From Flectobacillus longus (GTDB taxonomy: Bacteria > Bacteroidota > Bacteroidia > Cytophagales > Spirosomataceae): DNA of 64,000 nucleotides. The translations under genes and the position numbers were made by a program. The stretch is from positions 1 through 64,000 of the forward strand of contig NZ_JASHIC010000032.1 in NCBI RefSeq assembly GCF_030056705.1, in the 5' to 3' direction. Under the pieces are notes generated by a model. That model saw only the letters and a program-made list of their open reading frames with translations. It did not search any database and was not told the origin of the DNA. This document shows, piece by piece, positions 25,320-34,733 of this stretch (the first letter of the stretch is position 1; each line of letters begins with the position of its first letter).

Positions 25320-26444
25320 TTATTTTTTCATTCTCACGATTTCGCTACCAGCCAATAGGAAACATCCTAAACCATAGTCTTCGAAATCAGGAATTTTATC
25401 AATAGCCAATGGTTGACCATCTTTTGGTTCTTTTCCTGTGCCTTGTACCCAACCCAAAAATCCTGTTGGTTGTACACTTTCCGTTGCCAAAGCATTCCAA
25501 GCTTTTACTAAAGCAGGCTTGTATTGTTTAGCATTCAAATGTCCATGATTGATTCCCCAAGCCATACCGTATGCAAACAACGATGTTCCTGTAGCTTCTT
25601 TTCCACCATAATTGTTTGGATCATGTAAACTCACATTCCAGAATCCATCTTCTCTCTGAAGTGGCAACAATGCCTTCATCATGGTTTGGTACATTTGCAA
25701 ATATTCGTCACGATGTGGTGCATTTTTAGGCATAATCTCTAACACTCTTACTAAAGCAGCCACAATCCAACCATTTCCACGAGACCAATAACAATCCTGT
25801 CCGTTTGGCTCTTTATAGGGTGGTACAAAGTCTTTATCTCTCCACCAAAGTCCATCTTCTGGATTAAATAAGCCCTTACCTCCTTCTATTGTTTTTGAGT
25901 GATTGTACATTTGGTACATTTTCTCAAAATAGGTATTGTCTTTGTACAAAACACCCAATTTAGCAAATACTGGCATACCCATCTGTAGCGCATCAATCCA
26001 AGTCCAATAAGTACAATTAGGATTTTTTACCAGACTATCCATATTGGCTTTAATATCGCGAATACGCTCTGTTTTTTTGTCCATCAAATACAAATCAATA
26101 TAAGTCTGTCCGCAACATTGGTCATCGGCATTGTGTGTCAGTAAGCCCGAACGTAATCCCCATTTATGACTTTCGCCCCAAGCTACTGCATAATCGATAT
26201 AGCGCTGTTGAGGGTCTACTTTATACAAATCCATTAATCCTTCATAATACACTGCACGAGTCCAGATATTACTCGGACGTGTTTTGTTGGTTACAATAGG
26301 TTTGCCAGTATCTGGCCATTTTTGCATAAAATAGTCATTTGCTTTACGCATTGAGGCTATCACTTCGGTTTTGCTCGGTAATTTTTGAGCTACTACCGAC
26401 ATACCGCCTAACAACAAGCATAGCATTAATGGTACTTTTTTCAT
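25320..26444 (-). CDS. Unsaturated rhamnogalacturonyl hydrolase (GH105), first copy
   Basis: A 374-residue (alpha/alpha)6-barrel enzyme that removes 4,5-unsaturated uronic acid from the non-reducing end of oligosaccharides made by pectate or rhamnogalacturonan lyases. A signal peptide (MKKVPLMLCLLLGGMSVVAQ) places it in the periplasm. Key acidic residues are Asp107/Asp108 in NADDQCCGQ and Asp151 in WTWIDALQMGMP, which corresponds to the general acid of the YteR type. DCYWSRGNGWIVAAL is another family motif. It sits between the CE12 gene and a second GH105 gene, all on the minus strand. Confidence 0.88.
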   Translation of the reverse strand: MKKVPLMLCLLLGGMSVVAQKLPSKTEVIASMRKANDYFMQKWPDTGKPIVTNKTRPSNIWTRAVYYEGLMDLYKVDPQQRYIDYAVAWGESHKWGLRSGLLTHNADDQCCGQTYIDLYLMDKKTERIRDIKANMDSLVKNPNCTYWTWIDALQMGMPVFAKLGVLYKDNTYFEKMYQMYNHSKTIEGGKGLFNPEDGLWWRDKDFVPPYKEPNGQDCYWSRGNGWIVAALVRVLEIMPKNAPHRDEYLQMYQTMMKALLPLQREDGFWNVSLHDPNNYGGKEATGTSLFAYGMAWGINHGHLNAKQYKPALVKAWNALATESVQPTGFLGWVQGTGKEPKDGQPLAIDKIPDFEDYGLGCFLLAGSEIVRMKK

Positions 26445-26585
26445 ATGTTCAGAATTTAATTAACAATTGAGTCCTGTTTACTAGAAATAAGACTTTATGA
26501 TTACTATTAAACAATTTCGGATTTGAGATTGCTGATTTCGGAATAGACTTTTTGAATCCTTCGTACGGTTCTAATCGGACACAGT

Positions 26586-27962
26586 TTATTTCTTTTTAAT
26601 CAACAACTGTACGGAGCTATCGTTTATTTCGAATTGGTTTGATTTTAGCAAGTTTAACATTTCTGCTCCTGCATAAATCACTGGACCATAACCATGTGCC
26701 GCAAACGGACTGATTGGACGGTGGTAATAAAACGCTGGGTCAAATCCCATCCCTGTTCCCACACATGTACCTTCTACTTGTCCTTGCTCGTTAACTTTAG
26801 TACTTACAGCATTCCAAGCCAACATTGTAGCAGGAGTATAGGCCAATTTGTCAATCCATCCTTTATTGATCGCCTTGGCAAAACAATACGCATAAATCGC
26901 AGTAGCGGAGGTTTCCAAGTACGAATCGTTTCTATCTAACAATTGATGCCAAAAGCCTGAACCTGATTGGTATTTCATCAAGCCTTTTACGTGTGCTTTC
27001 AACAAATTCAAGACCTCTTCACGACCTGGGTAATTTTCTGGTAAAGCTTCCAACACTTCGATCTTGGTCAAAATAGCCCAACCATTAGCACGTGCCCAGT
27101 GGAATTGAGGGTGCTCGGTCATTCCTTCTACCCAGCCGTGCATATAAACACCCTTTTCAGGATTGAACATTCTTTTCGAAAACTGACGAACCTGTTTGAT
27201 GGCTTCGTCATAGTATTTTTTATCGCCAGTCAATTTACCCATTTGAGCAATCGCAGGAATACCCATAAACATATCATCTAACCACAAAGTACTTGCTTGT
27301 GGACGATTACGAGCCAAAGTTCCATCACTCAAACGAAACTCCTTATTCATAATATAATTGATATGGCTATCAATTAAAGGACGATAATTGTTTTGTGTTC
27401 CAGCCACAGATGATTTAATCATGGCAGCACACATAGCCCCACAATCATCCAAAGCATGAGGATTCAACAGTCCTTTCAATGGCCCTTTTGTTCCCCAATC
27501 TTCGCTGGCACCCGATGATTTTTTAAAGAACGGTACAGCATCGTTGATAAACTTCAAGCGTTTTTCTGTATATTCTTTGTAGCGTGCATCGCCTGTGTAT
27601 TGCGAAGCCAGCATCATAGCCTGATAAGTTACACCCCATTCGTAACTCACCAAACGAAAATCACCTTTTTGTAAAGCCGTATTTTCATCAATTTTTGACA
27701 AATCACTTACTACTTCATTTGTCTTGGTATTGATAAAATTGGTAGGAGTCACCTTTTCTAAATACGCATGAACTCTTTGTAAAGTTTTTTCAACCTCCTC
27801 AGCTTTCACTATTCCATAAGGAACAGGGTAGTCAGGCTGAATCAAGTGCAAAGGCGTATTTGAGTCGTTAGATTTAGTAACGTTCTTTTGAGCGAAGCCT
27901 TCTGCTCCAGAAAGCAGTAAAAAACCTAACAATGCGACTTTATCAAATGAGTACTTTTTCAT
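26586..27962 (-). CDS. GH105-type unsaturated glucuronyl/rhamnogalacturonyl hydrolase, second copy
   Basis: A 458-residue exported protein; the start at 27962 gives MKKYSFDKVALLGFLLLSGAEGFAQ as a signal peptide, while the frame open to 28076 begins with leader-like residues. The (alpha/alpha)6-barrel motifs parallel the first copy: LDDCGAM, TLWLDDMFMGIP (general-acid Asp region) and FHWARANGWAIL. It is clearly diverged and about 80 residues longer than its neighbour, so the two probably act on different unsaturated ends, for example different linkages in rhamnogalacturonan. GH88/GH105 assignment rests on these motifs. Confidence 0.85.
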   Translation of the reverse strand: MKKYSFDKVALLGFLLLSGAEGFAQKNVTKSNDSNTPLHLIQPDYPVPYGIVKAEEVEKTLQRVHAYLEKVTPTNFINTKTNEVVSDLSKIDENTALQKGDFRLVSYEWGVTYQAMMLASQYTGDARYKEYTEKRLKFINDAVPFFKKSSGASEDWGTKGPLKGLLNPHALDDCGAMCAAMIKSSVAGTQNNYRPLIDSHINYIMNKEFRLSDGTLARNRPQASTLWLDDMFMGIPAIAQMGKLTGDKKYYDEAIKQVRQFSKRMFNPEKGVYMHGWVEGMTEHPQFHWARANGWAILTKIEVLEALPENYPGREEVLNLLKAHVKGLMKYQSGSGFWHQLLDRNDSYLETSATAIYAYCFAKAINKGWIDKLAYTPATMLAWNAVSTKVNEQGQVEGTCVGTGMGFDPAFYYHRPISPFAAHGYGPVIYAGAEMLNLLKSNQFEINDSSVQLLIKKK

Positions 27963-28463
27963 AATCGGCTTTGGGATTTTTGGATAATATGTTTTACTCT
28001 CAGAAGTAAAAATAGAAGAAATTCTACTTGTAAAATTGTCTTCGATTTGTACAACTTCCTCAAAGATAAATATCATTTATGGGTTAGCCGTCCTGTAGCA
28101 TCCTTGTTGAAATCAAAAACTGACTTGAATTGGGGGTAGAATATGGTAAGATATATTAAAAAAATACAAAAATCGTACAATGAAATTATTACTAAATAAC
28201 TCCACTAAAACTGGATTTTGCACAAAAAAAATAGGACAAAGATTGGATTTGGGCAAATTGGCAACGTTCCCGACATCGTTTGCATAAATTAATATTCTGG
28301 AAAAATTGAATATGAATTATTCAAATCTTAACCTTTGTTTAGAATTAATATATAAGTTGATAAGATAGGTTTTAGCCTGTCTAAAAAAAGTATAAGTTTT
28401 AATGTTAAGTTTTTTTCTAGAATACCTAGAAAAACCTTTTCAACCTTATTTACTCATAATATA
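27963..28463. other. Divergent promoter region between GH105 and GntR genes
   Basis: About 500 bases without a gene. A minus-strand TATCTTTG (28061-28068) is an exact -7 box that would give the GH105 gene a leader of about 95 nt. No exact -7 box or clear palindrome was found before the GntR gene. The region is very AT-rich near 28350-28460. Confidence 0.5.
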
Positions 28464-29504
28464 ATGATTGCGAAAAAACATAGAATCTGGGATGTAATTA
28501 GAGTCGACGATATTTCGGCAACACCGAAATATCTACAGATTGTACATTCAACACTCAAAGGCATTGAGGCAGGTCAAATTACGGTCAATGACCGCTTGCC
28601 TTCCATCAATGAAGTGAGTTTCGAATTGGATGTTTCTCGCGATACCGTTGAGAAGTCATACCGACAACTCAAAAGTATGGGTATTCTTGAATCAGTTCCT
28701 AGTAAGGGTTACTACATCAAAAACGTGGATTTTGAAAAGCCCATGAAAGTATTGTTACTTTTCAATAAACTTTCTGCACATAAAAAAATCATTTTTGATG
28801 CTTTTGTAAAAGAATTAGGGCAACAAGTGGCGATTGATTTTTATGTGTACAACAACGATTTTGCTCTTTTCAAAAAGCTCATTACTGCCAAAAAAGACGA
28901 AGATTATTCACACTTTGTCATTATCCCGTATCTCTTAGATTACAACGATAAGGTGCAAGAAGTAGTCAATATGATTCCTAAGGAGAAGTTGATTATCTTG
29001 GACAAAATGGTCGCTGGAGTCCATGGCGAATTTGGTGCAGTATATGAAAATTTTGAGAAAGATATTTATATGGCACTTTGCCAAATGCTCGAAAAATTAA
29101 GAAATTATACGAGCCTGAAACTGATTTTTCCGAAGCAAAGCTGCTATCCTCAAGAAATCCAAAAGGGGTTCTTAAACTTCTGTCAAGATTTTGCGTTTGA
29201 AGCTACTATTATCGATAATATCAAAACTGAAACGGTTACAGAAGGTTCGGTTTATATAAACTTGATGGAAGATGATTTGGTAATACTAATCAAAAAGATA
29301 TTTAATGACAATCTGGTTATTGGCAAACAAGTAGGAATTATTTCGTACAACGAAACACCTCTAAAAGAGATTATCCTTGACGGCATCACTACTATTTCGA
29401 CAAATTTTAGAGAAATGGGAAAAACTGCTGCCAGATTAGTCCTTGAAAAGTCAAAAGATCATGTAGCCAATTTATTCGAAGTAAACCTTCGCAACTCATT
29501 GTAA
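28464..29504 (+). CDS. GntR family regulator with a ligand-binding (periplasmic-binding-protein-like) domain
   Basis: A 346-residue regulator. Residues about 20-85 form a GntR winged helix: YLQIVHSTLKGIEAGQI, LPSINEVSFELDVSRDTVEKSYRQLKSMG, then GYYI. From about residue 92 (MKVLLLFNKLSAHKKIIFDAF) the protein resembles the LacI/periplasmic-binding-protein type-1 fold, ending DGITTISTNFREMGKTAARLVL, which is unlike the usual FadR or UTRA effector domains. Such proteins regulate sugar catabolism in Bacteroidota. It is divergent from the CE12/GH105 genes, so rhamnogalacturonan-derived sugar is the likely signal, though not proven. Confidence 0.88.
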   Translation: MIAKKHRIWDVIRVDDISATPKYLQIVHSTLKGIEAGQITVNDRLPSINEVSFELDVSRDTVEKSYRQLKSMGILESVPSKGYYIKNVDFEKPMKVLLLFNKLSAHKKIIFDAFVKELGQQVAIDFYVYNNDFALFKKLITAKKDEDYSHFVIIPYLLDYNDKVQEVVNMIPKEKLIILDKMVAGVHGEFGAVYENFEKDIYMALCQMLEKLRNYTSLKLIFPKQSCYPQEIQKGFLNFCQDFAFEATIIDNIKTETVTEGSVYINLMEDDLVILIKKIFNDNLVIGKQVGIISYNETPLKEIILDGITTISTNFREMGKTAARLVLEKSKDHVANLFEVNLRNSL

Positions 29505-29521
29505 ATAACGATTGGGGAAAT

Positions 29522-29553
29522 AAAAAAAGCCTGAGGTTCCTCAGGCTTTTTTT
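29522..29553. terminator. Bidirectional terminator
   Basis: Arms of 15 bases (29522-29536 and 29539-29553) around a 2-base TT centre, with A7 and T7 ends, between the convergent GntR gene and the PAP2 gene. Confidence 0.9.
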
Positions 29554-29577
29554 GTGGGCTTATCAAATGATATATGA

Positions 29578-30519
29578 TTATTTGACAAACATTACTTGAA
29601 CTCTCTTATCCAAAAACTTCTCAAAAAGAAAAATTCCCAAGGAAGCCACCGAAATGCCACATAATACATCAATAACATAATGATGACTTGTGTACACTGC
29701 CGCCCCCCAGATTCCTAAACAGAATATGACAAAAAAGATGTTAAACCATCCTAATTTTGCTTTCAAACCATAATATAGTGTAATCAACGGAAACGCTGAA
29801 TGTAAAGATGGCATAGCCGCAAATACATTGGAATTTCGTACATACATACCTTTAAATAGGTTTACATCAAGAATCTGGTCAAAGTATCTCAAGCCTGCTT
29901 CGCTGCCTTGCGTATGCAAATTTAGGGCAAATCCGTGATCAGCCACGTACCAAGGTGGAGCCGCAGGATAGGCGTAATAGACTATCCAGCCAAGAAAATT
30001 CACAAAGACAAAACAGTAAGCAAATGAATAAAATAAAGGTCTTTTCTTGAGGTAAAAATACAATGATAATGCAATCGGGATAGGTACCCAGTTGATATAA
30101 AAAATACCCGCTAATACATCAAAAAGTGGAATATGAACCTTGGCAAAATACTCGCTCAGTGTTAATAATTGCCCTTGATAATTTACCCCAAACAGTGCCT
30201 TGTCTAGCTCGTAAGGCTGTTGAATGTGAACGGTATTAAATTGGTAATTCGGAAATACCCTAAAAGAATCATAAATAGCCCAATACACTACATAAATGGC
30301 AAAAGATAAGATGATTTCACGACTAAACTTATTGCCAAAGTAGGTAGAAACAAACAACACATACAATATTATATGTTCTGGCAACAAGCCAATGAACTTG
30401 ATATACCAAAAAAAGAATAAGGGTGTGAATATAACTAAACCTAAAATATTCTTAACTGAGAAGCGTTCAAATCCTGTATCCTCAATGTTTAGCACGCTAC
30501 TACGGTTTGATTTTTTCAT
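29578..30519 (-). CDS. PAP2-superfamily transferase, probable inositol-phosphoryl ceramide synthase (AUR1-like)
   Basis: A 313-residue inner-membrane protein with about six to eight helices. The PAP2/AUR1 catalytic motifs are MPSLHSAFP (motif C2) and YTSHHYVIDVLCG (motif C3, catalytic His and Asp). In yeast AUR1 and the Bacteroides inositol-lipid cluster, such enzymes move phosphoinositol from phosphatidylinositol to ceramide. It is the last gene of the minus-strand unit that starts with ino1, which supports this role. The start is uncertain: ATG 30519 overlaps DUF4833 by 20 bases, and ATGs at 30525 and 30552 are also in frame. A plain lipid phosphatase is the alternative. Confidence 0.78.
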   Translation of the reverse strand: MKKSNRSSVLNIEDTGFERFSVKNILGLVIFTPLFFFWYIKFIGLLPEHIILYVLFVSTYFGNKFSREIILSFAIYVVYWAIYDSFRVFPNYQFNTVHIQQPYELDKALFGVNYQGQLLTLSEYFAKVHIPLFDVLAGIFYINWVPIPIALSLYFYLKKRPLFYSFAYCFVFVNFLGWIVYYAYPAAPPWYVADHGFALNLHTQGSEAGLRYFDQILDVNLFKGMYVRNSNVFAAMPSLHSAFPLITLYYGLKAKLGWFNIFFVIFCLGIWGAAVYTSHHYVIDVLCGISVASLGIFLFEKFLDKRVQVMFVK

Positions 30520-31027
30520 AAACATTTTCTCCTGAATAAAAATCTCTTCCAAATACTTCTACATACAATACTTTCGGACGTAAATTACTCCCTTCGATTT
30601 GTACATACACATGGTCGAGTTTTGCTAATTGGTTATTAATCAATAATGAAGCGTAAGGCTTTTTGTTTTTGTCAAAGCCTAATCGAAGCTTACGTTTTTT
30701 ATAAGAAACTACCCATGCTTGAAGCGCATCTGCTTGCCCTTCAATGATTTCGGTATCTACACCATACGCCAGTACCCGCTGTATCCATGAAAGTTCTTTG
30801 CGGCGTCCATCTTCTTGGTAGCGTAACCAATACACATCGATGGGGTTATCTTCATCAAACCCACCTTTGGTATTGAGACGTGCATCGTAGACAATAGTAT
30901 TGACGTTTGAACTTCGTTGAATATAAAACAGTCTTACTTTTGAATCAGGAACTTTGGGGTAATGAGCGGGTGAAAAACTCACTAATAGCAAGCCAACAAA
31001 CAACCATAAGAGCCTATTTTGTTTCAT
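30500..31027 (-). CDS. DUF4833 exported protein in the inositol-lipid operon
   Basis: A 175-residue protein with a signal-like N-terminus (LLWLFVGLLLVSFSPAHY). The mature part matches DUF4833 by FYIQRSSNVNTIVYDARL and PIDVYWLRYQEDGRRKELSWIQRVLAYG. The predicted fold is beta-rich and periplasmic. It overlaps the phosphatidyltransferase gene by 14 bases upstream and the PAP2 gene downstream, so it is translationally coupled inside the lipid operon. The family has no firm function. Its place between the two membrane enzymes suggests a role in handling or sensing inositol lipid in the envelope. Confidence 0.82.
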   Translation of the reverse strand: MKQNRLLWLFVGLLLVSFSPAHYPKVPDSKVRLFYIQRSSNVNTIVYDARLNTKGGFDEDNPIDVYWLRYQEDGRRKELSWIQRVLAYGVDTEIIEGQADALQAWVVSYKKRKLRLGFDKNKKPYASLLINNQLAKLDHVYVQIEGSNLRPKVLYVEVFGRDFYSGENVYEKIKP

Positions 31028-31721
31028 TTTTACTTAACTCTTTTTGTGTGTATTCTATTCGTTGAATAGCGGTGAAGTTGGACAAGATAGCCACGATGGC
31101 CAACGGAACGGTAAATACTGAAATAGATTCAAACCAAGGTATTCTTTCACTTGGACCGTCTATTCTAAAATCTGCGCCAAAAACTGGTGCTAGTAAACCA
31201 CACAACAATGCAGATCCTCCAATAATTACAATTCTTTCGGGTCTTTGCATCCAACCAATTTCACATTTAATATTCAATCCTTCTGCTCTAGCACGAGTGT
31301 AACTCACCATTGAAGAACCAATAAGTGCTAAAAAGGCAAAAAATGAACTAAATAAATAATGATGAGCTACCAAGTAATAGCATATTCCCAAAAACATAAA
31401 CATCTCGCTGTAGCGATCCAACACTGAGTCATAAAATGCCCCAAACTTTGAGGAGGAATTACTTACACGTGCCAATCTACCATCAATCATGTCGAATACT
31501 CCAGCAAATAGAATCATGGCTCCACCCCACCCTACGATACTCAAATCGCCACGATGAGATGCCTCAGCTCCATAAATAAAGATTCCTGCTGCACCAATAT
31601 TCAACACTAACCCAGTGGTAGTAATCATATTGGGCGTAATTTTTAAGGCAATCAATAAATTTATAAAAGGGTTAATCAATTTGTATATTAATTGTTGCCC
31701 TGCTGATTTAAGTGCATACAT
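31014..31721 (-). CDS. CDP-alcohol phosphatidyltransferase (probable phosphatidylinositol-phosphate synthase)
   Basis: A 235-residue multi-helix inner-membrane enzyme with the complete active-site motif D-x2-DG-x2-AR-x8-G-x3-D-x3-D: Asp77, Asp80, Ala84-Arg85, Gly94, Asp98 and Asp102, in FDMIDGRLAR and GAFYDSVLD. The family transfers a phosphatidyl group from CDP-diacylglycerol to an alcohol. With ino1, a PgpA-type phosphatase and an AUR1-like gene in the same unit, the acceptor is most likely inositol 1/3-phosphate, giving phosphatidylinositol phosphate. The motif alone does not tell the acceptor, so glycerol or another polyol phosphate remains possible. Confidence 0.85.
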   Translation of the reverse strand: MYALKSAGQQLIYKLINPFINLLIALKITPNMITTTGLVLNIGAAGIFIYGAEASHRGDLSIVGWGGAMILFAGVFDMIDGRLARVSNSSSKFGAFYDSVLDRYSEMFMFLGICYYLVAHHYLFSSFFAFLALIGSSMVSYTRARAEGLNIKCEIGWMQRPERIVIIGGSALLCGLLAPVFGADFRIDGPSERIPWFESISVFTVPLAIVAILSNFTAIQRIEYTQKELSKNETK

Positions 31722-31753
31722 AGTTTTAAGTGATTTATTAATACTTGTTTAGC

Positions 31754-34339
31754 CTAAAAATCCATTTTAAATCGTCCTCTAATGCCATATTCTGAAACTT
31801 GAGGGTTGTCTAGATAACTTAATCTTTTAACAAGATCCACTCTAAAAAATTTAAGAATATTACCTATACCAATACTAGCTTCCATATATGGCCCATTATT
31901 GAGCGAATGGGTAAGTAATTGACCTTCTTCATTGGTTGGGAATTTATACAAATCTGGGTTGAGATTCGGATTATTTTTATCGCTCAAACTACCATAGAGT
32001 GCTTTGAAAGTAATAATTTCACGCAACTTCAATTTTTTTACCAATGGTATTTTGTTGAAGAAAAATCCATTGAAATAATGATCGACAAACAAACCAGCGT
32101 ATTGGTCACTTACAAACTCCAAGAAATTCATCAAGTTATAAGACTCCAACTGGTATGAATATGATTGGTTGGCACGGTGAATCATCAATAAAGGATATGG
32201 AACCTTACCAAAAATTCTACCACCTTCGGCTGTCACATCAGTAAAACCAATGGGTGAAATAAAGAAACGTTTGTTTGCACGCAGCGTGATATTATGAAAA
32301 TTATAACCACTATTCAAAATATTTGCGATGCCCAAAGTATATCTTGCCTGAAAAATTGGATACTTATTAATAATAGGAATTCGGTAATTTTTACCTTGAT
32401 AAAACTGTTCGTTTGGCGCAAATCTTAAATTAAAAGAAAGCTCCGTTGAAGTCACTGTTTTATCGGTAATCACTATGCCGTCAAGTTTTCCTACTTTTTG
32501 GAATGTTAAACTCCCTGCTGCCTCTTGACTCAAGTTTTTCAAACCTATTTCGTAACTAATACCCGAACGAGATTCTTTTCGATAATCTACACGAAGGACT
32601 TTATTATAGGTCATTTTATCGTTTACCCCTCTTTTGAAAGACAATAAAAAGTTATCTTCCTGAATAAACTGCAACTCTTGCCCTGGAATACGAACTTCGT
32701 CTTGATAAGACACTCGTAAGTAATTATTAGGAAATTCGTAAATCGAGTTTTTCCCTAAATTATAAGTTAAAGCTCCAAAACCTTTCCAGCGTTCATCTTT
32801 GAAACCATAAGCCATATAAGTTTCAAAATACAATCTCGGATTCAGCTTTGCCATGGTTCGTCCACCAAGACGTAAACGAAATCCTTCAACAGGGTTAAAA
32901 CTATAGAATGTATTGACAGGTCCTATTTCAAATGTTCCGAATTCAGAATATCCAAACAAAAACAATCCAGCAATTTTCATCGCTCTTTTAAATGCTGGGA
33001 CTTTCTGAATGCTATCTGCCATTTGGTAGATATTGGTTTCGACCCTACTGAGTTGTTGATGACGTGCTTCATTCCAAAAGCTTTCATCTCTTACATAAGC
33101 ATTTTCGGTCAAGACATTCTTCTGAATAGGCTTAAAGTACTCATTATCAATAGGATTATTCAATTTGTAATTTCGATAAGAAACAGCTCTTTTACCAATT
33201 ACTCCACGAGAGTTTTCTGTTTTAAAGAGATTAAACTCAACTATTATTTCATCTTTTGCCAACATCGAAAACTTATTTGCAGTTGGCTGAAACTCCTGTT
33301 CAATTTCCATTCCCATCACAAAGTTGAGATTGATGTTTTTGGGCACTCCCATTTTGATACGGCGCACAGCATAAGACGAATCCATAGCTACGTACATAGT
33401 ACCCACAAAGGCAAAATCAGCTTGGTTTCTTGGTGAAAAACCTAGATTAATACATTTTACACCATCGTGTTGAAGCGTATCCAAAATCACAAATCGGTAA
33501 AATGTTGGAGATAATGGCGAAATTGGACTAATAAACTGTTGTGAAAGCAAACTGATGTTATTATCGTAGATATTTACATCTTCGTACATTCTATTCAGAT
33601 AAGCACCCATGCCATTGTTGTCAAGAAACTGTTCTAAGCCCACTTTCTTTTCTCCCTTGATATACGACTTTTCCTCTCTAGGACTTTTTCTAAAATAAAC
33701 ATCCGAAACTGTTTCTTTCAAGTATAGAGGCAGCGATACCTTTCCTGTGAGCTTTGCTGTGTCGAGGTTATCAAAGATAAATTGAAAGTTCTTAAAGATT
33801 TTCTTATTCTTGTAAGCATCGTCGATATTACTCAAATCCAACTGAAGTTTTTCATATTTCTCATACTGATAATAATCCAAACCTTCCTTTCGGTTATCAT
33901 CCTTGTGATCAATCACTTTTCTGATAAGTGCTACCGCTGGATTGTCTTTGTTACGATATTTATCTTTTTTCCCTTTTACTACCACCTCAGATAAATTCTG
34001 TGTAGTCGAAGTCAAACGAATAACAATAGTTTGAGTTATATCTTTTTTGAAGGATTTAATTTCATTTCTATAACCTACAGACGAAAACTGAATTTTACCA
34101 GAACCGTATTCTTTTACAGTAATCATAAAATTACCATTCACGTCCGACTGTACACCTTGGGTTGTACCTAAAATGGTTACGTTGACAAATGGAATCGCTT
34201 CGTTCGTTTTATTTTCAGAGATTTTACCTTTGATAATAGTCTGTGACTGTGCTACAAAAGCACATGAGCACAAGAGAAAGAAGAATATGTTATTGAGAAA
34301 TTTTATTTCTTGAGGGAGACTATAAAGATACCTTTTCAT
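31754..34339 (-). CDS. DUF5686 outer-membrane barrel protein with carboxypeptidase-like regulatory domain
   Basis: An 861-residue exported protein. After a signal region (FLNNIFFFLLCSCAFVAQSQ), residues about 40-120 are a CarboxypepD_reg-like domain (IKGKISENKTNEAIPFVNVTILGTTQGVQSD is split by domain strands). The rest is the DUF5686 region, with many aromatic-ended beta-strands (KNLSQEAAGSLTF, NRMYEDVNIYDNNIS) and a C-terminal RFKMDF that ends in Phe, as outer-membrane barrels do. It overlaps gtrA by 20 bases when started at 34339 (MKRYLYSL). The function is unknown. Its location suggests transport, anchoring or surface handling of inositol or sphingolipids. Confidence 0.82.
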   Translation of the reverse strand: MKRYLYSLPQEIKFLNNIFFFLLCSCAFVAQSQTIIKGKISENKTNEAIPFVNVTILGTTQGVQSDVNGNFMITVKEYGSGKIQFSSVGYRNEIKSFKKDITQTIVIRLTSTTQNLSEVVVKGKKDKYRNKDNPAVALIRKVIDHKDDNRKEGLDYYQYEKYEKLQLDLSNIDDAYKNKKIFKNFQFIFDNLDTAKLTGKVSLPLYLKETVSDVYFRKSPREEKSYIKGEKKVGLEQFLDNNGMGAYLNRMYEDVNIYDNNISLLSQQFISPISPLSPTFYRFVILDTLQHDGVKCINLGFSPRNQADFAFVGTMYVAMDSSYAVRRIKMGVPKNINLNFVMGMEIEQEFQPTANKFSMLAKDEIIVEFNLFKTENSRGVIGKRAVSYRNYKLNNPIDNEYFKPIQKNVLTENAYVRDESFWNEARHQQLSRVETNIYQMADSIQKVPAFKRAMKIAGLFLFGYSEFGTFEIGPVNTFYSFNPVEGFRLRLGGRTMAKLNPRLYFETYMAYGFKDERWKGFGALTYNLGKNSIYEFPNNYLRVSYQDEVRIPGQELQFIQEDNFLLSFKRGVNDKMTYNKVLRVDYRKESRSGISYEIGLKNLSQEAAGSLTFQKVGKLDGIVITDKTVTSTELSFNLRFAPNEQFYQGKNYRIPIINKYPIFQARYTLGIANILNSGYNFHNITLRANKRFFISPIGFTDVTAEGGRIFGKVPYPLLMIHRANQSYSYQLESYNLMNFLEFVSDQYAGLFVDHYFNGFFFNKIPLVKKLKLREIITFKALYGSLSDKNNPNLNPDLYKFPTNEEGQLLTHSLNNGPYMEASIGIGNILKFFRVDLVKRLSYLDNPQVSEYGIRGRFKMDF

Positions 34340-34733
34340 ACGTTTTATTCTTAAATACAAACCACTGATTTAAACCGTAGCTGTACACCACAAATACAAT
34401 CACTCCAACTATTACTCGAACGGTAAGATAATGCCAAGAGCCAAAGTGTGTGAGTAAGGCAACCCCTCCCACATTCATGGCGGAATTACCTACAGCAACA
34501 ATAGCATATTTGATACCTTGCCATGTTAAAGATTGCGTGTCTTTTGCCTGAAAAACCCATGTTCGGCTTACCCAAAAACCAACGATAGCCCCTAGGATAT
34601 TACCCACCAAGGTAGCCCATTCGTTATTAACCTGAAAACCTGACACAAGTGAAAATGAGGCACTAAAGTCAACGCTCGTTGCAATACCCGACGCTGACAT
34701 AAACTTGAGAAATATCCTGAGATATTTATACAT
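34320..34733 (-). CDS. GtrA family membrane protein
   Basis: A 137-residue protein with four hydrophobic helices, matching GtrA: FLKFMSASGIATSVDFSASF, LVGNILGAIVGFWVSRTWVFQ and the final LNQWFVFKN. GtrA-like proteins are thought to flip or help move polyprenyl- or lipid-linked sugars across the inner membrane. It overlaps pgpA by 8 bases and the DUF5686 gene, so it is tightly coupled in the lipid operon. It may move an inositol lipid or a further glycosylated form across the membrane; this is inference. Confidence 0.8.
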   Translation of the reverse strand: MYKYLRIFLKFMSASGIATSVDFSASFSLVSGFQVNNEWATLVGNILGAIVGFWVSRTWVFQAKDTQSLTWQGIKYAIVAVGNSAMNVGGVALLTHFGSWHYLTVRVIVGVIVFVVYSYGLNQWFVFKNKTYEKVSL

